A stretch of 64,000 nt of DNA from assembly GCF_014633365.1 (NCBI RefSeq), contig NC_068349.1, forward strand, positions 14,460,753 to 14,524,752, read 5' to 3'. The first letter of the stretch is position 1. Every line of letters begins with the position of its first letter. The notes under the pieces were generated by a model, which was not told the DNA's origin, made no database searches, and saw only the letters and a list, made by a program, of their open reading frames with translations. A program made the position numbers and the translations under genes. Shown one piece after another: positions 1-12,248 of this stretch. Source of the stretch: Diospyros lotus. Its lineage: Eukaryota; Streptophyta; Magnoliopsida; Ericales; Ebenaceae.

Positions 1-21
1 CTTGACTGAAATAAAACATTG

Positions 22-30
22 CAAATATGT
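22..30. repeat. Left 9-bp target site duplication of the MULE
   Basis: CAAATATGT, identical to 14345-14353. Confidence 0.85.
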
Positions 31-250
31 GGGATGGATTCATAATTAACCTAAATGAATATAACATATTTGTTTTTAACCATTTCACAGAAAAAAAATG
101 TTTCTGTACAATCAAACAAACCAATTACACTCTATAGCCACTTTTATGTAAGATATCTACGATACCCTTAATGAAATTTTAAAATGGAAAGCCCACATTA
201 CCCTTAGCCTCATTTACCAAAATACCCTTGTCTCTTTCACTTACCTTTCC
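31..250 (+). repeat. Left terminal inverted repeat of the MULE
   Basis: It pairs imperfectly with the reverse complement of about 14100-14344. Shared blocks are a terminal GG-rich start, TTTTTAACCA followed by an A-run, CAAACAAACYAATT, and further in TACCAAAATACCCT-like sequence. The inner limit is approximate. Confidence 0.7.
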
Positions 251-599
251 CCTCTCTCTTATCTTCCAATATTCACGCTCTTTCTTTCTTCTCTCCATTG
301 CAGAAACCATCAAACTTAACCATTCTTCCTATATTCAATCTTTTTCTTGTTGGGTCATTTAACTTCTTCATCAATCATCGCAATGATCTCATTGAAGCCG
401 CATTCACGAGAAGTTTCCCTTTCCAACAAGCATTGAAGGTATTGATTTTGATTTATATTTGTTTTGTTCTTCAAAAGTATTTTTGTGTTGACATTGCTTA
501 TTAAAGTTGTGTAGAATGGTTGTGGTTGTGAATAAAACATTTTTGGTAGATATTCATTCTAGATCTGTGATTTTTTTTTTCCATAAAAGGCACACCATC

Positions 600-840
600 G
601 TCAAAATTTCCAGAAATGACACACTGTCATCAGGCTTAGTTAGTTGGGTAACAAAGCCTGATGGGGATTCCCATCGGGCTTCGTTGCCCAATAAAGCCCG
701 ATAGGCCCAACTAAGCTTCATAGGCTTCCCATCGGCCTCCTGCCCCACGAGACCAGATGGGTTGGCAATGAAGCCCGATAAGACTTTCCATCGGGCTTCG
801 TTGGCCAACGAAGCTCGATGAGAAGCCCTCGGGCAAAACT
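600..840. repeat. Cluster of GGGCTTCGTTGCCC-type inverted repeats
   Basis: A GC-rich island in AT-rich DNA. It has several overlapping direct and inverted copies of a CATCGGGCTTCGTTGSCCAA-like word (for example at 673-690, 745-765 and 790-810) and its complement AAGCCCGATAGG. The same word family forms the hairpins of the 5041-7385 array in the same MULE. The rest of 251-1281 is AT-rich with no recognisable gene; it probably holds the subterminal and promoter region of the transposase. Confidence 0.6.
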
Positions 841-1281
841 TTCATGTGTGCCAAAATGTGATAAAATAATTAAATTAAATGTGCCTGATGTGTTATGTTA
901 AAATCCTCCATATTTTTATAAAATTTTTAAAAAAATTTCATAAACTAAATATTTTAGTCATAATTAGAGAAGATTATATTAATTATAAAATTATTATTTT
1001 GTAAGTAAATCATGTATTTAAGTTGTACAAATTATCTCTTTAGAAAAAGAAAATGAAATAAAGCCCTTTATACTTACTAATAGTTAGAATTCGGGAATTT
1101 AACATGTCCGAGTTAAATAGCCTAACTTCTTGCTTTGAATCTTCCAATAATGGATAAAGTGTAGTTGGTAATTATGTGGAATGGGGAATGAAATGATGAT
1201 AAGTACACTAGGGGTAATAAGACGTGTATGATGACCAATAAGAATGCGTCTTTTACTTAATTAAGTAATATTGTTTACACA

Positions 1282-3830
1282 GTGACGGGAAATGATAAGA
1301 TAAGGTACGACATCAACATTCATTTTTTAATGGAACCATCGTGCAATCTTCCAACCACTAAGCTTCTTATCAAGGATGACTGTGGTGTTGAGTTTGTTAT
1401 GTACGAAGGAAGTAACTATAAAGTGATTTATGTTGATATGATTCATAAAGATGCTAGAGTTTGTAACATGTATAGTGAACCATAATATCAATTTCCTTCA
1501 TATAGTGGTGGTAATTAAGATGCAGGTGTTAACGTTCCACTTACATCGGCACGTAGTCCACTGTGGAACGATGATTTTGGTACATATGGTACGACTGGTT
1601 TGTTAGATGATGCTTCACACATAAATGATGATGATGATAATGAAACAGATGATAATGGTGTTGATATTAGTGGTGGTAGTAATGAAGGAGGAGCCAGTTC
1701 GAAGTATCCAGAAATAAGATTTTCAGGTTTTCAATTTGGGGACAACCCTTTACATGGAAATTGGGTCATTCCTGGTGTAGAAAATTATGTAATTGAGGCA
1801 ACGCGACCCGAAGTGCTGATTCCCTACTCGGGTGATATTTTTTACCAGACTGTACTATTTAAAAGTAAATAGGAACTGATTTTGACCTTTGAAAAATATT
1901 GTGTTGATGTGAAGATAGACTATCAAATCAGGCGTTCGTGCACAGTTTGATTTGAGGTTGGTTGCAAAGATGTGAATTGCAAGTTTTTGCTTCATGCAAG
2001 ATGCAAACTTGGTTGTACATTTTGGCATGTGGTGAAGTTTATGCCGGGTCACACATGTAGTCTGGACATCTACAATTCACATTTTTAGAGTGTGAAGGCT
2101 ATTATCATCGGGAGTTTGTTCTCACAACGAGTGACAATTAGTGAATATACACCTAGAATGCTAATGAGAGAGCTACTTGAGCAGTATGGTGTACAGATCA
2201 TGTACACTAAAGCTTGGAGGTCTTTACAACATGCGAAGAGACTTTCTTATGACAATACATATGAGTCATTTCAGCAGCTACCCTCATATTTTTACATGTT
2301 GAAAGAAACAAATCCTGGCACTATCACGGCAATAGAGATAGATGAAAATAATCGTTTCTTATATTCATTTTTTGCTCTTGGAGCTTTCGCTTTAGGGTTT
2401 TTGGTCTTACATAAGATTGATTGTTGCCATTAATGCCACCCATTTGAAAGGTAAATACAAAGAGGTGATTTTTGTTACCACTTGCAAAGATGGAGAGGAG
2501 ATGATTTATCCCATCGCTTTTGAATTTGGAGATGGTGAGTCTAACAGATCATGAATTTGGTTTTCAACAAAATTGAGAGAGGCTATCAGCTTGCTAGAGG
2601 ATTTGGTAATTGTATCTGATAAGCACCAAAGCATTGTGAACGCAGACCTATTTTCCCTCATATCCCATATGTATTTTTCTTCTTCCACCTTAAGCAAAAC
2701 CTAAAGAAATTATATAGACAACGAAAGGATATGATAGAGACATTCTACCATGCAACTTACAGCTACACCCAAGTAGAGTGTGATACACACATGGCATAAA
2801 TTCAATTAATGCATCCTCAGACACATCTAACATTGGTAGAAGTAGGAATGGAAAGGTGGTCACGTGCATATTATTCAAGAAGAAGATATTCCATGATGAC
2901 CACCAATATTGTCGAGTGTCTCAATAAATGCATGATGAAAGCACGTCAGTTGCCTATAATGAGTGCACATGAATTTTTGAGACATATGTTTCAGAAATGG
3001 TTCAGCGACAGACATGCTATTGCTGACAGGATTGTAATTGAGATTACCTTCGCTCTAGTGGCACATGTCAACTTTGCCCATAGCAAAAACATTAGATTGA
3101 GGATGTTGCGTAGTTTCTATAATACACGAGAACAAGTTCCTTGTAAAACATGCCAATGAAGACGATGGGATCGTTAACATTGTTGCGAAGATATGCAATT
3201 GTCGTAAGTGGGATCTTAATCAATTGTCGTGTCTTCATGCAGTTGTTGCTGGCAGGTATCATGGTTTTACTTTATTGTTCTTATTACGTTCATTGTTTAA
3301 TGTGATATATTAACACTCTATCTTTTTTTTTTTTCATACGTGATAGTTTAATGTGGGTGCACTACCATTCGTTTTGCCATCCATATTACACTGCAAGTTG
3401 GGTCAGAAAAGCATATGAACTTCCCATCAATCCGATCCCTAACAAGTCTGCTTGGGTTATTGCTGCACATGTCAGAGGGGTGGTTGTACACCCACCCGTA
3501 CAAAGAAGACAACCGGGTAGACCGAAAAAGGGTTGGATTCCTTCCGGTGGGGAAGCTCATGGAAAGAAAAAATATGAAAAATGCGGTGCACAGGGGCACA
3601 ATCGTCTATCTTGCCCTAGTGAATGGTCTTCCTTCATTAGAAAGTTAAGCACAATTGCTACTACAGAATCAAGAGACGCTGTTATAGCCACTGTAAGGCA
3701 AGTAAAAAATGCAGCATTTGCAAAGAGACTGGACATACTCGTCGTCGGCGCATTATACAGTTGAGCAATCAAGGTGATGATAATTTTGGCAACGATGTAG
3801 ACAATCAATAGAAATGAACTCATTGAGGTA
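1282..3830 (+). pseudogene. mudrA-like MULE transposase, decayed
   Basis: Broken pieces of one transposase follow in order. An N-terminal PB1-like segment lies at 1282-1485 and an acidic linker at 1600-1720. The MuDR N-terminal zinc-binding-like region (CKDVNCKFLL, HTC) is at 1940-2060. The DDE/MULE core spans about 2330-2960, with INATHLKGKYK, VTTCKDGEEMIYPIAF and VSDKHQSI, and then ERWSRAY and TTNIVECLN. A SWIM zinc finger (CNCRKWDLNQLSCLH) is at 3193-3240. A C-terminal PGRPKK stretch and zinc knuckle (CGAQGHNRLSC) follow at 3490-3615. In-frame stops near 1484, 1870, 2087, 2432 and 2551 and frame changes break the reading frame. The first catalytic Asp of the usual D-x-THLKG motif reads Asn (AAT). 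A GT-AG intron at about 3256-3346 separates the SWIM exon from the last exon. In an active element it would bind the TIRs and cut and rejoin DNA. Confidence 0.85.
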
Positions 3831-4620
3831 TGATAATGTCGTCACTTATGTTAATAGTTAGATCGTTTGAAGTGTGAGTCCTTATTTGCATTTACAGTGT
3901 GAATGGATTTCTTATTGACCATATCATACTTCATGTGTCAGCAATGCTCAAAAATCACTACCATAAGAGAAAAAGGATGACCAAAAGGCCTTTGAGACAT
4001 CATCAATAAAACCTATTTTTTGTCATGCTCTACCAAAAATGAATGTTGTGTTTTACATTATTATTTGAATTGATAATATTTTAGCAATTGTAATCTTTCA
4101 ATTTCCTTGATATAAACTTGTAATTAATGATTGAAAGGTTGTGTAGTTGTATGTTGATGGACAGAGAGACTAAGTCTCTAATCTAGGTTCAATGGCCTGA
4201 AAATAAGGGAAACTTTGCCGAAAGTTTAACTAACAATGACAAAGATGATGTTATGATATTTGATTTTCTTGTTTTTTCACTGACAATCATCCTTCAAGAA
4301 CAGAGTAGATGTTTAAAAACTAAAAATGTTCATACTAGATGATGTTCTGAATTGGTAATATTATATTGTAATTTTTTTGATAATTAAATTAAATTTATAA
4401 CTTTATGATCAAGTAAAAATGTAAATTAATTATAAAATAATCATGTTTCATTAAGATTTGCAATTTATGGATGAATAATACTCCAATTGAATTGCCATAG
4501 ATGACTTGCATTTTTTATTTTTTTTATTTTTCCAATCAATTTGTGGGTTCAATTACCATTAAAATTATCTCTTCTATTGGGAACAATATAAGATTTTACA
4601 GAACGAATACCTTAACGCTA
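3831..4620. other. Non-coding 3' flank of the transposase
   Basis: AT-rich with no credible reading frame and no element boundary recognised. It probably holds the 3' UTR and spacer of the MULE transposase. Confidence 0.5.
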
Positions 4621-4624
4621 GATT

Positions 4625-5025
4625 TTAAGGGACAAGTATCTGTTTTGAAATTATCAATTTTTTCTTTTAATTTTCAATTTCAGAGATAATAATAATAATA
4701 ATAATAATTTCAACAATTTTTAAAATAATTACAATATAGTCAAACTCTGTTCTTTAGGGCAATTGGTCAACTAAAATCACTCTCTGGTGCCTCACTATAA
4801 ATATTTTCAGAAGCTTTTAAGGAACAAGTATCTGTTTTGAAATTATTAGTTTTTTCTTTTAATTTTTAATTTCAGAGATAATAATAATAATAATATAATA
4901 ATAATAATAATAATTTTAGAGATTTTTTAAATAATTACAATATAGTCAAACTCCATTTTTTAGGGCAATTGATCTATTCAAATCACTCTCTGGTGCCTCA
5001 CTAGAAATATTTTCAGAAGATGTGC
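4625..5025. repeat. Two tandem ~190-bp units with (ATA)n tracts
   Basis: The block GGACAAGTATCTGTTTTGAAA ... CAGAGATAATAATAATA ... GTGCCTCACTATAAATATTT occurs at about 4629-4810 and again at about 4820-5015. Each unit carries an (AAT)n microsatellite. The block directly precedes the 400-bp array. Confidence 0.75.
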
Positions 5026-5034
5026 AACCTTTAT

Positions 5035-7385
5035 TTTTTGGTATATTTTAAAAATAAAATTTGAAAGTGTAATTTCAAATCAATGATTTAATTTTTTTCA
5101 AACTATTTAGAAACAAGGAAAAAATCCCATTACAAAAAAAAAAAAATTGTATAATTGAAAAATTGGCAAGATATAGCCTATTGGGTTTTGTGGCCCTACA
5201 AAGCCCAATAGGCTATTTTCATGAGTCACGAAACCCGATAGGCTATTCATTGCCAACTTTTAATTATTTTTTGGGTTTAATTACCACTAAACTGATATGT
5301 TCTTACGTTCTTTGGCTTAATTAAACAAAAAATGCACCTCAAACAACTGTATACATCACATTGGAATTAGATGAAATGGATGGATAATTAAGTGTTCCTT
5401 CTATCTATCAAGTGTTTATATTGCATCAAGTAGATATTAGTATATTTTATAAAATAAAATTTGAAAGTATAATTTCAAATCAACGATTTAATTTTTCAAA
5501 CTATTGGGAAACAAGAAAAAAATTTCATTACACAAAAAAAAAAAAATTAAAAAATTGACAAGAAATAGCTTATCAGGCTTCGTGGCCCTACAAAGCCTGA
5601 TAGGTTATCTTCATGGGTCACGAAACCTGATAGGCTATTTATTGCCAATTTTTAATTTTTATTTTAATTTTTAATTATGTTTTGGGTTTAATTACCACTA
5701 AAATGATTTATTCTTAAGTTTTTCGAGTTAATTAAATAGAAAATGCACTTCAAATAGCTCTATACATCACATTGGAATTAGGTGGAATGGATGGATGATT
5801 AAGTGTTCATTTTATCTATCAAGTGTTTACATTGGACCAAGTAGATGTTAGTATATTTTAAAAATAAAATTTGAAAGTGTAATTTCAAATCAGTGATTTA
5901 ATTTTTTCAAACTATTGAGAAACAAGGAAAAAATCCCATTACAAAAAAAAAAAAAAATTGTAGAATTGAAAAATTGGCAAGATATAACCTATCGGGTTTC
6001 GTGGCCCTACAAAGCCCAATAGGCTATTTTCATGGGTCACGAAACCCGATAGGCTATTCATTGCCAACTTTTAATTATTTTTTGGGTTTAATTACCACTA
6101 AAATGATATATTCTTACGTTCTTTGGGTTAATTAAATAAAAAATGTATCTCAAACAACTCTATACATCACATTGGAATTAGGTGGAATGGATGGATGATT
6201 AAGTGTTCCTTCTATCTATCAAGTGTTTATATTGGACCAAGTAGATGTTAGTATATTTTATAAAATAAAATTTGAAAGTATAATTTCAAATCAGTGATTT
6301 AATTTTTCAAACTATTGGGAAACAAGAAAAAAAATTTCATTACAAAAAAAAAATTATAAAATTATAAAATTGACAAGAAATAGCCTATTAGGCTTCGTGG
6401 CCCTACAAAGCCTGATAGGCTATTTATTGCCAATTTTTTTTTAATTTTTCTAATTATTTTTTGAGTTTAATTACCACTAAAATGATTTATCAAGTGTTTA
6501 CATTGGACCAAGTAGATGTTAGTATATTTTATAAAATAAAATTTTAAAGTGTAATTTCAAATCAATGATTTAATTGTTTCAAACTATTGAGAAACTAGGA
6601 AAAAATCCTATTATAAAATTAAAAAATTGGCAAGAAATAGCCTATCGAGTTTCGTGGCCCTACAAAGTCCAATAAGCTATTTTCATGGGTTATGAAACCC
6701 AATAGGCTATTTCTTGCTAATTTTTTATTTTTTTATTTTTTCAATTATTTTTTGGGTTCAATTACTACTAAAATGATCTGTTCTTACGTTAGTCGGGTTA
6801 ATTAAACAGAAAATGCACCTCAAACAATTCTATACATCACATTGGAATTAGGTGGAATGGATAGATGATTAAGTCATCCTTCTATCTATCAAATGTTTAC
6901 ATTGGATCAAGTAGATGTTAGTATATTTTATAAAATAAAATTTGGAAGTGTAATTCCATATTAGTGATTTAATTTTTTCAAACTATTGGGAAATTAGGAA
7001 AAAATCCCATTACAAAAAAAAAAAAAAATTAAACTTAAAAAATTAGCATGAAATAGTTTATCAGGCTTCGTGGCCCTACAAAGCCCGATAGGCTATCTTC
7101 ATGGGTCACGAAACCCGATAGGCTATTTATTGTCAATTTTTTATTTTTTTTTATTTTTCAATTATCTTTTGGGTTCAATTACCACTAAAATAATATGTTC
7201 TTATGTTCTTTGGGTTAATTAAACAAAAAATGCACATCAAACAACTCTATACATCACATTGGAATTAGGTGGAATGGATGGATGATTAAGTGTTTCTTTT
7301 ATCTATCAAGTGTTTACATTGGACCAAGTAAATGCTAGTATATTTTATAAATTAAAATTTGGAAGTGTAATTCCATATCAGTGAT
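5035..7385. repeat. Tandem array, about seven ~400-bp units, each with a triple inverted-repeat core
   Basis: The marker GTATATTTTAWAAATAAAAT recurs at 5041, 5440, 5851, 6251, 6522, 6921 and 7338, spaced 399, 411, 400, 271, 399 and 417 bp; the 271-bp unit has a deletion. Each full unit has an A-run, then ATAGCCTATCGGGTTTCGTG, a middle arm AAAGCCCAATAGGCTATT, then CACGAAACCCGATAGGCTAT. The first and third arms can form a long stem, and the middle arm can pair with the first instead. The unit ends with a region around ATTGGAATTAGGTGGAATGG and a CTATCTATCAAGTG block. No open reading frame is kept between units, so the array is non-coding. Confidence 0.85.
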
Positions 7386-7739
7386 ATGGTCACTTCATTT
7401 GAACCAGATAAGGGGTAAAAATAAAGTTTCAATTTGAGATATGGTCACTTCATCATCGTTCTTTACATTTAGTTAATCAAATTTTAAAATTTTTTTGGCA
7501 AAGTCTCCCCTATTTTTGGACAATAAACCTATAATAGAGACTCAGTCTCCCTATCCAACAACAAACTACCGCCACAACCACTTATCTCATCAACAACATA
7601 AAAACACATATCATCAAGAAAAATAGCCACATCATAGGTATACACTTACTACTTCCATCTAGTTCAAATCACACCATTTTACAAAGAATACATCGATATA
7701 CAATTTATACTACAGTGCTATATCTATACAAAAATATTC
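7386..7739. other. Spacer between the tandem array and the Ulp1-like gene
   Basis: AT-rich with no coding signal. It is probably the 3' UTR side of the minus-strand Ulp1-like gene. Confidence 0.4.
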
Positions 7740-9646
7740 CTATCTGCCCATGAAGTGTAAGAACATCTGGAGTGAGTCGCATCTGCAACTAATCCTCATT
7801 ATGCCTTAGGATGTCATGGGTGTATTTTAAAATAAGGTACCCGTAGCTATCCCTGTATTAGGCATAATAATCAATTAAAAATAATCATATTGAAAAATTC
7901 AATTGACTCTATAATAAGATTTTAATTAATAAATTTACTTGTCCTGTTGCTGAGGCACCTTTTGAGGATCGATACTCTCCACCTCCCATTCATTATCTGA
8001 AGTGGCAGTTTTGATTGCTTGGGAGTAATATGCACTGCTCTTCAGCATAATGGGTAGGAGGCTTGCTAATGGTTGGACAGATTCTACCCTGATCCTTCGA
8101 CTATCTTCACTCGTGATGTTGGAGTCATTTATCACAACTTTTCTATCATTCAAACAAATCTTGACCAAAAACCAATGATAATTCTTGTTATTACACGAGA
8201 CCAAAACTTGCATTTTTCAAGATGTGTTAGTCGTACGGAAATAAATACATCAATGATAAAATTATTAACACTTACGTAGTCGATCGTCCACCAAGGAAGA
8301 TTTTTGCCAATGCTCCCATCAACGAAATGTGCCCACTTTTCTGGGACTGTCACCGTAGAAGGTACGAAAACTATCCCAGTGTCCCCGTATTATTTTCTCC
8401 AAAATTTTGCTATAGACACCTGCAACCAAACAAAACAAAACAATAACCAGTCGACAAACTAAATTGAAATGCAACAAAACAAAAAAAAAAAAGATTAATT
8501 TAAGATGCTTGGAGCACTCACAAATAACTCAGTCAACATGATAGCATAATTCCTATCGTATAGTGGATGAGACTGTGCACGTCTTAAGCAACAAATGTAA
8601 CTATCAATGTGTTCCTCCCCCAACCATTCGGTCTTTTTCTCTATGTGCTGGAAGTCAACTGGGGATAGATCGAGCATGTAACTAGTGTGAGGACTATAAT
8701 AACAAAAAATTATAATTTCTAAAGTTGAGAACGTATTGTTGTTGTAAATAGAAAAATAATACAAGTTACTTACCAAATATTTCTTTATAGGTTATGAACT
8801 CAATGTAGCTTCAGGGGGATTAAGATCATCATTCCCCACTTGCTCAGGCACTGATGGCACTGCCTCCACATCTAGCTCATTCGTTGGGACATCATTCTTT
8901 CTCTTCTTTGGCCGGATTGGATTAGTGTAAGGAGATTTTAGAAACTGCGATGGTTGTTTGTCTCGCATAGCACGTTTGGCGACCCTAACCACTTCCTCTT
9001 GTAACTATACGAAAAATAGCTATTACAACATGCATTTTTAAAATGATATGTAAAATGTATAAATAAAAGTGAATTAGGAACGTACCCCAGATGTAGATGT
9101 CTGGCCTTGGAAATCGTGATGATTAAGATCTATTTGATCAGCACCCAAGTGCTGCTCATCGTCATCGTCGTTATGAGCTGGGGAATCCTCAATAGGCGAG
9201 ATGTGTAAATAAGTGCATAGTGTTGTGATCTATTTTCTCATTTGACCAATTTCTTTGTTAAACTATGTCCTCATCTAACTGATTTCTTGTTGCATCCATG
9301 TCCTTAACCGATAGATTTTCTATTGCATCCATGGCCTCAACTGACTGATTTCCCCATCCATCATCCGCAGCATTTCCAACGTTAGATTCAGCGTCTCGGT
9401 GAACTGTAAAAGGTAAAAAAAAAAAAACAAAAACTTATTACAAACAATTATAAAAAATAAAAATAAAAAACATTAGTGTAATAAACATACCCCATTCTCA
9501 TATTGTGCGCGATGTGGACTATGCTACCCAAATCTTGGCGTCCTGTCTTTATGTATAGCCTCTTCCTTTCCTTCCTTATCCTTGTGCATCCTACCCTCCT
9601 GATCCTCATGTCCACCTTTCCTACCTCCACCCTCCTCCTCCCCATG
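7740..9646 (-). pseudogene. Ulp1-like C48 protease part of the MULE-borne gene (3' part)
   Basis: This is the downstream part of the minus-strand gene that starts at 13578. From 9640 to 9490 it encodes a charged Gly/Glu/Lys linker. Next come an acidic block (SPAHNDDDDEQ) near 9160 and the Ulp1-associated stretch QPSQFLKSPYTNPI with basic RPKKRK near 8900. WLGEEHIDSYICCLR near 8600 and a FVPST..KWAHF region at 8300-8370 follow. The catalytic-His block YHWFLVKICLNDRKVVINDS lies near 8150. A GT-AG intron (7938 down to 7853) joins VPQQQDK to DSYGYLILKYTH. C48 proteases normally have Gln and then D-C-G at this place; here the Cys position reads Tyr, so the protein would be inactive. Several short introns are inferred and frames are broken. 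In MULEs the role of such deSUMOylase-like proteins is unknown. Confidence 0.75.
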
Positions 9647-9651
9647 CCCGC

Positions 9652-12243
9652 TGTAATGCCCCACTTTTTTGGGCCCGTTTTATAACTTGGGACAATTTCG
9701 GGTCAATAAAATTTTTCTTTTCAAACTTAATTCTAAATCACATCATACCTCGAATCCGTCCTAGAATTCCTAATCATTTTTCTTGAATGAGAATCATTAT
9801 ACACATCAAATGCAGAAGCAAAGATCGAAACCTGATATCTTAACATTGATCATAAATCAATTCTTACATCTTTATTAACCACAAGGATATACATCAACTT
9901 TCCTCAAAACGTTCAGAATTCAAAGTAGCAGAACTTAAATACATAGGCTACATAACATACATTTCACTCTTCATCCACTCTGCTAAGTGTCATTTCATGC
10001 CACATTTATCCTTGTATCTGCTACAATCTCCACCTGGAATGTTTGAATATTCCAGGGGCAAAGCCCAAGTTAGATGATGAATCATCTAAGTAAGGGTACA
10101 TAATAATATATCATGTGTGTATGCAATGTCTTACCTCGTAGGTGTCAACTGCACCCCTCATGCTACCTACCATTTTTGCGGCCCCCTCTTTCGAAGCCGA
10201 GGTGTATGGGTGCACCCTTGGTAAAGTAGCGGTGCCAGTTCGTATTCCCTACGGCCTCAAATGCGAGTGATCAATGATATCAATGTGTATTTATGCATTT
10301 CATAATCATGTCATGTATGGAGTCTACGTGATGGATACATATCAGGGCATGTCAATATGATAAAAACATTTTTGAGGAACATAAATCACTTACAACCCAA
10401 CCATTTTTCATAAAACTAACTTTAATTGGGGAGTACCACTTACCTTCTCCAGCTTATCGGGCTATCTTGATATTCGTGCCTTGCTCGTGCATCGCCTCGA
10501 TTTGCGTGCCAACCTCAAAATTTGCACCAGTCACTTCAACTTAAACCTCAAAGCATCCTAATTACCATAGGTATTTAAATAAATATTAAAACCTATTTTT
10601 TCATAATTTCTGACATTTTCTTTAATTTACTTTCTATTTCTTCCTATTTTTTCTCAATAAATCCAGATTAAATATTTTCTCAAATATTTTACTACGAAAA
10701 TTCATAAAATAATATTCTCGAATTTCTGAAATTTTCTAGGAAATTTTACTTACCTAACTTAGCATCTCTGACTTCCTCGGTATGCGTGCCCTATCCTTGA
10801 AACGCGTGCTCGAGTCGTTTTTCTCGCCGAAATCTCCGGGATATTACTGAAACATAATTTTCTATTTCTAGAATTTCTCCCATCATTTTCCTATTTTTTT
10901 TCTTTTCTTTCTTTTTCTTTTCTTTTCTTTTCTTTTTCTTTTCTTCCTCCTCCCTTCTTCTTCCTCTCCTGCCCCCCTGCTGCGTGCGCTGCCATGCGTG
11001 CATGGCCGAGCTCCACCGGCCTTCCTTCTCGCGCCCGCCGGCCGCCGAGATCACCCTCGCCGGCTTCCTCGGACTTGCCGGCCCTCGGCGTTGCACACGC
11101 CAGCTGCTGGCCGCCGCTTGCGGCCGCGGCTGGTTGCTGGTTCGGCCCAACTGCCTAAGGCCATGGCTGCCATGGCCGCACTAGCTCTCTCCTGCCGCCT
11201 CCCGAGCCTCTACTAAGCATGTCTCCATGCGCATCTAGCCCCAGCTCGTAGCTCTGCCTTGCACTCAAGCTGCCATGGCAGCCCCTGCTCCACTCGAACT
11301 TGCGACTATGGCCGCTTGAAGCTTGCGGCTATGGCCGCTTGTTGCTTTGGGGCAGCCACCGATCGACCTCCCTCTCTCTTGCAACTCTCTCTCTTGACTC
11401 TCCTCTTGGTGCTTCTCAATCGGCCAAATCCCCTACCTATTTATAGGCAGCCATTGCTTGCTCTCCAATGGGCGTATATAAATATATATACATCACATTA
11501 ATTGCACAATCTCTCAAATTCGGCTGCCATATCCCTTAAATCCAACTGCAACTATCTTTCGCAAATCCTGCTGCCATTATCTTCCAATTTGCAGCCCAAA
11601 ATCGCGGCCATTAAAGCTTCACAGAAGCTGGCCATCACGCGCACTGCTATGCTACTTATATATACAACTATATATATATAATTATATACTACATATATAT
11701 AGAAAATTGCATAATTAATTTAAAAATTACACATTAATTCTCAAATTTGATCCCTACTATACTAGTAAAATTCCCTAATTATAATTATGCCCTTATAATT
11801 CAAATTAATTTGCATTATAATACTAAAAATCCATAATTAGTAATCCAAATCTTAGCTAAAAATAACGATTTCGCCCCAGTGTCCTCACCGAGCTATCGTT
11901 TAATCCCGAAACCACTGAAGGGTTGCTCATTATGCAAAACCGGAGCCCCCCTAGGGTTCCGTTGATTTTTCGAGAGTCTCCTACAATAATTCGATTTTAC
12001 AGCCTAAATGGCAGCTGTATTTTAGCTGTATCAAAAACTGTTTCCGATCTGATTTCTTTTGATACCATAAATCATATCTCGGAATGCTCATCGAAACCAT
12101 ATTATTTTCTTTAGACATTTTCACTCCGAGGCATTCCCTGCAGTTGATTCCGGTACTTATAACTACTATTAAGCCAATTTTTTTTCGATATTCTAAACTC
12201 ATCGAAATTACGTGGCATCCTTATACGAACATGGGGTATTACA
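9652..12243 (-). mobile_element. Solo LTR (family 1, copy A)
   Basis: Starts TGTAATGCCCCAC and ends GGGGTATTACA on plus, flanked by the perfect 5-bp TSD CCCGC (9647-9651 and 12244-12248). It is 2592 bp long with no internal gag-pol, so it is a solo LTR. Sense orientation is minus: a TATA box (CCTATAAATAGG) lies at 11447-11436 on minus, followed by a GC-rich leader (about 10970-11380) with chance open frames. It splits the Ulp1-like gene inside its charged-linker exon. Copies B, C and D are relatives. Confidence 0.88.
10034..10089. other. Twin hairpin element in LTR copy A
   Basis: Stem 1 is CTGGAAT (10034-10040) with ATTCCAG (10049-10055). Stem 2 is TTAGATGAT with ATCATCTAA (10070-10089). 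Both are found at the matching place in copies B and C, about 400-480 bp before the sense 3' end of the LTR. Confidence 0.6.
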
Positions 12244-12248
12244 CCCGC

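Noticed and set aside
5035..7385. CRISPR-like regular repeats
   Set aside because: Units are ~400 bp, diverged throughout and in a plant transposon; there is no short repeat/unique spacer pattern.
7935..8992. Host SUMO protease gene
   Set aside because: DUF1985 linkage, the position between MULE ends and the broken frames show it is transposon cargo.
10791..11501. Several open frames with Pro/Arg/Ala-rich products
   Set aside because: They lie in the GC-rich leader of solo LTR A and overlap in several frames, as chance frames do in GC-rich DNA.
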